Source: Spirochaeta sp. (GTDB lineage: Bacteria; Spirochaetota; Spirochaetia; DSM-2461). From it: a stretch of DNA of 21,240 nt. Under the pieces are notes generated by a model that had not been told where the DNA came from, did not search any database, and saw nothing but the letters and a program-made list of their open reading frames with translations. Positions 15,894 to 21,240 of the stretch are shown piece by piece. The position numbers and the translations under genes were made by a program. Numbering within the stretch: position 1 is the stretch's first letter; every line of letters starts with the position of its first letter. The DNA lies in the NCBI GenBank assembly GCA_030592625.1, contig JAUVIY010000008.1, positions 1-21,240 on the forward strand, written 5' to 3'.

Positions 15894-16459
15894 AAAGCCT
15901 CCTTCAATGGCCATGACTCTATCCGGGAATACTGAACACCCTCCGGATGCAGGATTGATTGATATAAAGTGACCTCTCGCGCCCGGAAGGTTCTTACGTT
16001 ATCCCTTTTCACTCCCGGCGGCAACAGTTCACCCCCGGCCGGCCCTCTCAATCCCCGGCGTCGGGGGCGGCCCAGAGTGAGATGAGGCCGGTAGTCCCGC
16101 TCCTCCCACCCCATCAGTGTCTCCAGAACGGGACGCAGCGCCTCATGAAGTACCTTGAGACCGTTGCAGCCCTGTCCCACCTTCTCAATAAAAATCTTCG
16201 GCCGACTGACGGATCCGAAGCAACCGACGCCCTCAAAAGCGACATCGAATGCCTCCAGGTCTTCCATGACCGGTCCGACGGCGTTCATCACCCTCTCAAT
16301 CAGGGACTTTTCCCGTTCCCCGAGGAATACAAGTGTAATGTGAAAATGTTCCGGTTTCACCCACCGCACGCCGCTCCAGGCATCCCGCAATACGGCTCTG
16401 GCCGCATGGAGTTTCAAGGCTATTTCCGAAGGTGGAGAAACGGCCAGAAAGGTTCTCAT
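15890..16459 (-). CDS. thpR: RNA 2',3'-cyclic phosphodiesterase (2H family, LigT/ThpR)
   Basis: 189 residues, the normal length for the 2H phosphoesterase family, which opens 2',3'-cyclic phosphates on RNA ends. Both catalytic motifs are intact: HITL at 40-43 and HLTL at 126-129, with the typical MRTFLAVSPP start and RPHLTLGRPRR surroundings. It is the first gene of the minus-strand run leading to rpsU. ATG 16457-16459 has only a weak ribosome site (GGAAA). I see no convincing promoter upstream. The stop overlaps the pdp start as ATGA. Confidence 0.92.
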   Translation of the reverse strand: MRTFLAVSPPSEIALKLHAARAVLRDAWSGVRWVKPEHFHITLVFLGEREKSLIERVMNAVGPVMEDLEAFDVAFEGVGCFGSVSRPKIFIEKVGQGCNGLKVLHEALRPVLETLMGWEERDYRPHLTLGRPRRRGLRGPAGGELLPPGVKRDNVRTFRAREVTLYQSILHPEGVQYSRIESWPLKEAL

Positions 16460-16540
16460 CGGTTTCCATCATGCCCTTCCTCAAGCTTCCGGTGCAAGTG
16501 TAAAAACAATACAAGCTTTACAGGATTTCGTCCTCAAATG

Positions 16541-16612
16541 AACTACCCCGCCGCAGAGCAGCAGGGTATCTCTTAAGGAATACCTCAATCTAATCGCCCC
16601 AGAGGGGCGGGG
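16541..16612. repeat. Pair of GC-rich palindromes, REPIN-like
   Basis: This lies in the 16460-16811 stretch, where I find no gene. Palindrome A (16544-16568) starts TACCC and ends GGGTA, with arms of 11 bases around AGA and two C-A mismatches. Palindrome B (16595-16609) is CGCCCC-aga-GGGGCG. CCCCGCC appears in A in one direction and in B in the other, as in paired REP sequences. About 26 bases separate them. No tyrosine transposase is nearby. Copies elsewhere in the genome would be needed to call a REP family. Confidence 0.45.
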
Positions 16613-16784
16613 CATTAAACCCTCTTTCGATTAAGACGGTTTCCTTGGCAAGCTTACTCGAAGATTTAAGCACAGGAATGGTTAGTAATAAAATGGAAAT
16701 GCCCAACTGGAAACATCATAAGGCACCTTGACTTCATGAATATATGTCGAGAGCTGATTCGGTACTCCGGCACTTGCCATATCA

Positions 16785-16817
16785 TCCCATATCGGCAATA
16801 ATAATGACGATATGGGA
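16785..16817 (+). promoter_or_regulatory. Inverted repeat across the start codon of the DUF4143 gene
   Basis: TCCCATATCG (16785-16794) and CGATATGGGA (16808-16817) are perfect complements 13 bases apart, and the right arm contains the ATG at 16812-16814. No Shine-Dalgarno is seen. It could be an operator or a hairpin that hides the start codon. Confidence 0.5.
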
Positions 16818-17990
16818 AGTTTAATCATAAGACAATTGTCTGCAGAACTTACATCACACTTTAACTCATCACCGGTTGTAGCAATACTGGGCCCCAGGCA
16901 ATGTGGGAAATCAACACTCGCCGGAATATATCTGAACAAACAAATCAATACATTGTTCCTCGATCTTGAACGTCCTGCGGATATCAGGCAGCTCCGGGAT
17001 CCCGAAGCCCTTTTTCGCCTGAATGAAGAAAAACTGATATGCCTGGACGAGATTCAACGGGTTCCCGACCTGTTCCCGGCGATCCGGTATGAAGTTGATC
17101 GGCGCAATCGGAATGGACAATTTCTCATTCTCGGTTCCGCCTCTCCCGAATTGATAAGACAAAGCTCCGAATCATTAGCCGGACGGATCTCATTTCTCGA
17201 ACTCACGCCGTTCCTGCTATCGGAAACAGGGGATACCGGATTTACCGATACCGACAGGAAACTCTGGCTCCGGGGAGGTTTTCCAAGGAGTTATCTTGCG
17301 GGTAGCGAAGAAGCCAGTCTCGATTGGAGACTTAATTTCACAAGGACTTTCCTTGAAAAGGATATTCCTGCTCTGGGACTTTCAATCGATACGGATACGG
17401 CAAATCGACTATGGGTTATGTTGGCTCATAGTAACGGCCAGGTAACGAATTATTCAAAACTGGCCGGGTCACTGGGGATAACGAGGAATACGGTAAAAAA
17501 ATATATCAACATACTCAAGCAGACCTACATGGTAAGAGTCCTTGAGCCCTGGCATTCAAACCTGAAAAAACGACTTGTAAAATCTCCCAAAGTGTATATC
17601 CGCGATACAGGAATATTGCACTCGTTGTTGGAAATCGAATCCCAGAACACATTATTGTCTCATCCGACTTATGGGTCGTCATGGGAGAGTTTTGCCATGG
17701 AAAATATCCTGGCTTCGATTTCACCACGTTGGCGACCGTCATTTTTCCGTACAGAAAAAGGCAACGAAATCGATCTCATTCTGGAGAAAGGCAGGGAACG
17801 GATCTGCATTGAATTCAAAGCTTCAGGAGCACCGGATGTCGGGAAAGGATTCTGGTTTGCCCTGGAAGATCTCAATCCTATGCAAAGCTGGATTGTCGCT
17901 CCGGTTGGTGCAGTCTATCCTTATGATTCAAAGAAGAATGTTATGGTCGGTTCTCCGACGGATGTCGGCAGTTTTCTGAATACCATATAA
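16812..17990 (+). CDS. AAA-family ATPase with C-terminal DUF4143 domain
   Basis: 392 residues. Walker A is GPRQCGKST (27-35) and Walker B is LICLDE (75-80), followed by a sensor-like GSASPEL. A winged-helix-like region around 218-245 (YSKLAGSLGITRNTVKKYI) precedes the C-terminal DUF4143 part, whose EIDLIL-x-ERICIEFKAS run has the spacing of a PD-(D/E)xK nuclease-like core. The molecular role of this common family is unknown; members often sit in accessory or mobile regions and occur in many copies per genome. The gene is isolated, without a ribosome site, and its start lies in an inverted repeat. An upstream out-of-frame ATG at 16804 cannot serve. It converges on recO with 28 bases between the stops. 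Confidence 0.88.
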   Translation: MGSLIIRQLSAELTSHFNSSPVVAILGPRQCGKSTLAGIYLNKQINTLFLDLERPADIRQLRDPEALFRLNEEKLICLDEIQRVPDLFPAIRYEVDRRNRNGQFLILGSASPELIRQSSESLAGRISFLELTPFLLSETGDTGFTDTDRKLWLRGGFPRSYLAGSEEASLDWRLNFTRTFLEKDIPALGLSIDTDTANRLWVMLAHSNGQVTNYSKLAGSLGITRNTVKKYINILKQTYMVRVLEPWHSNLKKRLVKSPKVYIRDTGILHSLLEIESQNTLLSHPTYGSSWESFAMENILASISPRWRPSFFRTEKGNEIDLILEKGRERICIEFKASGAPDVGKGFWFALEDLNPMQSWIVAPVGAVYPYDSKKNVMVGSPTDVGSFLNTI

Positions 17991-18018
17991 ACCCCGGCCA
18001 ACTGGAGAACTTTGGGAA

Positions 18019-18765
18019 TCACTTCCGGATACTGCGCAGGGGTCGTTCCAGCAGGGTCTGGATGATGGTGAGAAGCCAGTTCTCCGCTGCTGTCACCGCC
18101 CCCGGCGCCAGACCGATTTTCACAGCGACCTCCAGGGCTTCGCCGGAAATGGTCATAAGCCATCGCCTGGCCCCGTCGGGCAAGGCCGGCCATCGGTTTT
18201 CAGCGCATTCCGGACCGGTCAGCAGGCCGTTGGGCAGAAAACGGGCCGGGCCATCGCTCCCCCCGATCGGCAGAACCTTGCCGCAGCGCCCGCATTGTTC
18301 CGGATTTGGCCGGACACCCTCGATATCAAGGAATTGCCAGAGAAATCCGACGTGCAGCCTTTTGATATCCCGGGGAGCCGAAGATGAAAGCATTGAGAAT
18401 GCGGTCGCTGCCAATTCAAAGAGCTCAGCCGAATCTTCACCGGCCCCATGGGTTTTGAGAAGAATTTCCGCCCAGGTGGTGGCGGTATAGAAACGATCCA
18501 GATCTTCTCTGAGCCCGTCATGAGTGTCTACAGGGTCGAAAGCCGTCAGACGCCAGCGATTCCTGGCACCGTCGAAATGTAAATCGGCAATTCCCCGGTT
18601 GTATGGGACAGCCGTACCCCGCAGGGCACTCCTCTTCCCCTGGGCACCGTAGGCAAAGGGGTGTAACAGCCCCTCGCCGCTCACCAGCATGGCGAGTCCC
18701 CGATGGTTTTCACCCACCGGATTGACTTTGAGTACCAGGGCCGGGACTTTCAGGTTGCGGGTCAT
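18019..18765 (-). CDS. recO: DNA repair protein RecO
   Basis: RecO works with RecF and RecR to load RecA on SSB-coated DNA gaps. The 248 residues fit the family: N-terminal OB-fold (about 1-80, beginning VPALVLKVNPVGENHRGL), a helical middle, and a zinc-binding region. That region has CGRC (C158, C161) and one later Cys (C187, in GPEC) where four Cys are usual, so zinc binding may be incomplete. There is no Shine-Dalgarno before ATG 18763-18765; instead an extended -10 lies nine bases upstream, so the mRNA may be leaderless. The gene has its own promoter and is separate from the regulator gene upstream. Confidence 0.9.
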   Translation of the reverse strand: MTRNLKVPALVLKVNPVGENHRGLAMLVSGEGLLHPFAYGAQGKRSALRGTAVPYNRGIADLHFDGARNRWRLTAFDPVDTHDGLREDLDRFYTATTWAEILLKTHGAGEDSAELFELAATAFSMLSSSAPRDIKRLHVGFLWQFLDIEGVRPNPEQCGRCGKVLPIGGSDGPARFLPNGLLTGPECAENRWPALPDGARRWLMTISGEALEVAVKIGLAPGAVTAAENWLLTIIQTLLERPLRSIRK

Positions 18766-18774
18766 AACAGTGTG

Positions 18775-18783
18775 ATTATAACA
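18775..18783 (-). promoter_or_regulatory. Extended -10 promoter of recO
   Basis: TGTTATAAT on the minus strand (18783-18775) fits TGn-TATAAT exactly. No good -35 is seen, as is common with extended -10 sites. The last T is nine bases from the A of the recO ATG, so transcription should start within about three bases of the start codon. Confidence 0.6.
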
Positions 18784-18876
18784 GGATTTTCTCTCCGATG
18801 ATGCCCAGCAGTAATCCCATATCAGGAGCGATGTTTTGGAATATGAGATAAATAATGCCTACTTCATAATGTCTCT

Positions 18877-19191
18877 TTACGTCTGTCTCTCCTGATCGGC
18901 ACCTATGAAAGAAGCCAGCGTCTTAATATAGGATTCAAATCCCTTTCGGCCCGAATCCGTCAATGTGTAGGTGGTCCGTGGTCGACGCCCCCGGAATCCC
19001 TTCTCCATCCGGACGTATTCCGAATCCTCCAGTTTTCTTAAATGTGTGGCCAGATTCCCCTCGGTAGCACCAATGAGTGATTTCAACTCATTGAAATCCA
19101 GGGTCCCGCCCTTCACCAGAGCCGACACCACCGCCAGTCGAATCCGGGAATGAAAAATCGCGTCCAGATTTCGGTAATCAAGAGGTTCCAT
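18877..19191 (-). CDS. Winged-helix transcriptional regulator (HTH_34/MarR-ArsR-like)
   Basis: 104 residues. The order is LDAIFHSRIRLAVVSAL (helix 1), FNELKSLIGATEGNLATHLRKLE (helix-turn-helix, about 33-54), and a beta wing around FRGRRPRTTYTLT, then a C-terminal helix. This matches small dimeric winged-helix regulators of the PF13601 type (LD..IHSR-R-A, GTTEGNLS-HLRKLE). It overlaps the end of the membrane protein gene by 14 bases, so both are read from one transcript; such pairs often autoregulate. ATG 19189-19191 has a weak GGGAA site, in keeping with translational coupling. No metal or ligand site is evident. Confidence 0.87.
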   Translation of the reverse strand: MEPLDYRNLDAIFHSRIRLAVVSALVKGGTLDFNELKSLIGATEGNLATHLRKLEDSEYVRMEKGFRGRRPRTTYTLTDSGRKGFESYIKTLASFIGADQERQT

Positions 19192-19783
19192 GCCGTTCCC
19201 GCCGGTAAATCCGGGTAAGGATTATGCCCGGGATCAGCCCCAGGGGAATGGTGGCGAACCCGAACAGCAGGGCTGCCGGCCGGAATGGGAGCCAGAGACC
19301 CAGGGTCCCGAAAATGAGCCAACCTGCGGCGATGGCGTACATCCACCGCATACCGCTGAATGATGCGTCCACTGCATGAACCATAGTGAGCAACAGTCCC
19401 AGTACAAAAAGGGACTCAGTCAACGTAAGCTTGGCGAAACCCCAACTCACGATCATGGTGGTAAGTCCCGTCACCCCGAAGAGAATCCATACGGTGTTAT
19501 AGAGCCGGGACTCGGACCGCATAGACTCCGCTGCCTCGCCATGAGACCGGCGCCAACCGGTAACAAAGCAACACAATACACCAGCAATCATACCGACGAG
19601 CCAGACCGTACCGATCGTCCCTTCCCGCCCGGTGAATCCCAACCACCAGGTGAGGGCCGTACAAGCCGGGATAACGGTTCCCCAGATGATGTAATAGATA
19701 CCGTCGATGATGTTGTGCCGCCGGACATCCCGCATAACACTCCGAATGTATTCCAGATTGCTTATAGCCTGTTGTTCATCCAT
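19178..19783 (-). CDS. Polytopic membrane protein paired with the winged-helix regulator
   Basis: 201 residues with about six hydrophobic helices: around residues 30-50, 60-78, 95-115, 120-138, 145-165 and 168-190, with a cytoplasmic N-terminus of roughly 25 charged residues. I recognise no catalytic motif or transporter signature. ATG 19781-19783 follows AGGAG by eight bases. It is divergent from lon, and its likely promoter overlaps the lon promoter. The overlap with the regulator gene suggests the regulator controls or senses something connected with this protein (inference). Confidence 0.8.
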   Translation of the reverse strand: MDEQQAISNLEYIRSVMRDVRRHNIIDGIYYIIWGTVIPACTALTWWLGFTGREGTIGTVWLVGMIAGVLCCFVTGWRRSHGEAAESMRSESRLYNTVWILFGVTGLTTMIVSWGFAKLTLTESLFVLGLLLTMVHAVDASFSGMRWMYAIAAGWLIFGTLGLWLPFRPAALLFGFATIPLGLIPGIILTRIYRRERHGTS

Positions 19784-19825
19784 TTTTTTCTCCTACAAAT
19801 AACAGTGTAATACAATATACTTTGT

Positions 19826-19854
19826 TTTACAAATTTTATTTTTATTTTTATTAT
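19826..19854 (+). promoter_or_regulatory. Sigma-70-type promoter of lon
   Basis: TTTACA (19826-19831), a 17-base spacer and TATTAT (19849-19854). The spacer is an A/T run of repeated ATTTTT units. Transcription should start near 19861, giving a ~94-base leader before ATG 19955. I see no CIRCE-type inverted repeat (TTAGCACTC) in the leader. Confidence 0.6.
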
Positions 19855-19858
19855 AACA
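19850..19858 (-). promoter_or_regulatory. Extended -10 for the membrane protein/regulator operon
   Basis: TGTTATAAT on the minus strand (19858-19850) is the same extended -10 as before recO and lies on the same bases as the lon -10. A leader of about 60 bases to ATG 19783 would follow. Confidence 0.45.
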
Positions 19859-19954
19859 ATGGATTCTTCACTTTTTTCGCCAGAGATCAACAACAGGGAA
19901 ATTCCGTTTGCCGAGCCCACCCTCAAGTCGTATTTTTAGAGGGGAGAGTCTTCC

Positions 19955-21240
19955 ATGTCAGACGTGAATAAAAACGAAAACGAAAATCAGGTAATCGCCG
20001 CAACAGAGGCGCTGCCCAACCATATTTATATCGTACCGCTTCAGGGGAAACCGATTTTCCCCGGGATTTTCACACCAATCATGATTACAGGAACCGAGGA
20101 CATCGCCGTCATCGATAAAGCGATGGAAACCCACAAGGTGGTGGGTCTGGTACTGACAACCGATCCGGGTGCCGAATCCCCCGGCCCTGATGAATTGCAC
20201 CGGATCGGGACAGCTGCAAAGATTGTCAAACGCATCAACCTGCCCGACGGCGGTATTAATATCTTCATCAGTACCCTCAAGCGCTTCCGTGTCGCCAGGA
20301 TTCACAACGAAGTGAGCCCCTACTCGGCGGCGGTGGAATACCTGGACGACGATTACGACCCCGAAGATAAAGATCTGAAAGCCCTCACACGAGCCCTGCT
20401 CACCGAGATGAAGCAGATCAGTGAGGACAATCCGCTGTTCTCCGAAGAAATGAGGCTGAATATGGTGAACATCGACAATCCCGGAAAGATTGCCGATTTC
20501 ATTACCAGCATCCTTAACGTGGATCGGGACAAGCAGCAGGAAATACTTGAGACCATGGATGTAAAGAAACGTATGGAAATGGTGCTCATATACATCAAGA
20601 AAGAGCATGAACTGGTGAAGATCCAGAAACGCATCACCGGGGAGATCAACGAAAAAATCGAAAAAAGCCAACGGGATTATTTCCTCCGGGAAGAACTCAA
20701 GGCCATAAAGAAAGAGCTTGGGGAACCTACAGATGCCCGCTCCAGCGAGTATCAGAAGTTCAAGGAGGCCATCGAAGCCTTCGCTTTCGAAGGAGAAATC
20801 GCCGAACAGGTTGAACGGGAACTGGACAAATTTCAGGTGATGGAACCCTCCTCCAGCGAATACATCGTCACCCGGAATTACCTGGACTGGATTGTGTCAC
20901 TTCCCTGGAACGAACCGGGCGCCGACAATATCGACATGGCCACAGCCTCCAGGATACTCGACGAGGATCACTTCGGACTGGAAGACGTGAAAGAACGCAT
21001 CATCGAGTACCTGGCGGTGCGCAAACTCAAAGAGGATTCCAAAGGATCCATCATCCTGCTGGTAGGCCCCCCGGGGGTCGGCAAGACATCTATCGGCAAG
21101 TCCATCGCCCGGGCCATGAACCGGCCGTTCTTCCGCTTCTCAGTGGGAGGAATGAGGGACGAGGCCGAAATCAAGGGTCACCGACGTACCTATATCGGCG
21201 CCATGCCCGGCAAGATTCTCCAGGGAATGAAAATCGTCAA
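19955..21240 (+). CDS. lon: ATP-dependent protease Lon (La), N-terminal part (3' end outside the window)
   Basis: Lon is a hexameric cytoplasmic AAA+ protease that removes misfolded and regulatory proteins. 428 complete codons are visible. Residues about 20-220 form the N-terminal substrate-binding domain (beginning NHIYIVPLQGKPIFPG), followed by the long helical region with the highly conserved QRDYFLREELKAIKKELGE, then SLPWNE and the AAA+ module with Walker A GPPGVGKT (371-378). The SVGGMRDEAEIKGHRRTYIGAMPG run is also typical. The Walker B, sensor motifs and Ser-Lys protease domain lie beyond the window. ATG 19955-19957 has GGGGAGAG about eight bases upstream. It starts a new plus-strand unit, with its own promoter at 19826-19854. 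Confidence 0.97.
   Translation, partial: MSDVNKNENENQVIAATEALPNHIYIVPLQGKPIFPGIFTPIMITGTEDIAVIDKAMETHKVVGLVLTTDPGAESPGPDELHRIGTAAKIVKRINLPDGGINIFISTLKRFRVARIHNEVSPYSAAVEYLDDDYDPEDKDLKALTRALLTEMKQISEDNPLFSEEMRLNMVNIDNPGKIADFITSILNVDRDKQQEILETMDVKKRMEMVLIYIKKEHELVKIQKRITGEINEKIEKSQRDYFLREELKAIKKELGEPTDARSSEYQKFKEAIEAFAFEGEIAEQVERELDKFQVMEPSSSEYIVTRNYLDWIVSLPWNEPGADNIDMATASRILDEDHFGLEDVKERIIEYLAVRKLKEDSKGSIILLVGPPGVGKTSIGKSIARAMNRPFFRFSVGGMRDEAEIKGHRRTYIGAMPGKILQGMKIV

Noticed and set aside
16682..16948. Open frame of 88 codons on the minus strand before and into the DUF4143 gene
   Set aside because: Half is antisense to the ATPase Walker A region. The tail (IHEVKVPYDVSSWAFPFYY) looks somewhat protein-like, but there is no ribosome site and no family, so it is at best a remnant.
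19861..19954. Heat-shock CIRCE operator in the lon leader
   Set aside because: No TTAGCACTC-type inverted repeat is present.
19958..20671. Open frame of 237 codons on the minus strand opposite lon
   Set aside because: Its content is the mirror of Lon codons (runs of His, Phe, Val), and Lon is unmistakable on the plus strand.

Overview
The window looks like chromosome from a free-living, Gram-negative-type bacterium, most likely a spirochaete (inference). It has periplasmic and outer-membrane proteins, an AUG-rich gene set with strong GGAGG ribosome sites, about 50% GC, and a core cluster thpR-pdp-recJ-M23-rpsU. There is no rRNA, tRNA, CRISPR array, intact insertion sequence or prophage. Gene density is high and most genes have recognisable families.

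Layout. 1-2465 (+): the 3' half of ilvD, then a membrane-bound diguanylate cyclase. 2605-4144 (-): a class III nucleotidyl cyclase-like protein and a small exported barrel-like protein, probably one operon. 4145-4726: a gene-free, hairpin-rich stretch. 4727-6044 (+): a TPR protein and a pentapeptide-repeat protein. 6108-6293 (-): a 61-residue bacterial histone. 6427-7647 (+): a DUF4105 periplasmic/membrane protein that meets, tail to tail, an M16C metalloprotease (7642-10569, -) whose start overlaps a rhodanese-like gene without the catalytic Cys. 11076-16459 (-): a tightly packed run thpR, pdp, recJ, M23 peptidase, then rpsU, with ATGA or short overlaps up to the M23 gene. 16812-17990 (+): an isolated AAA ATPase/DUF4143 gene. 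18019-18765 (-): recO. 18877-19783 (-): a membrane protein with a winged-helix regulator. 19955 to the end (+): lon, truncated by the window edge.

The most unusual material is not a protein. Three foldback elements (2463-2607, 4432-4713, 11326-11447) have different stem sequences that keep pairing, while they preserve the same asymmetric internal-loop module, GCGSA on one strand opposite GAGCA on the other. In the first, the 18-bp terminal inverted repeats supply the TGA stop codons of both convergent neighbours. Other points worth a second look: rpsU has AUC where its start codon should be, behind a near-perfect Shine-Dalgarno; a bacterial histone-fold gene; RecJ with a ~140-residue insertion that resembles a dead DnaQ-type exonuclease; a cyclase lacking the transition-state Arg; and a recO transcript that looks leaderless.

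All calls come from reading the sequence and translations by eye. No database search was run.
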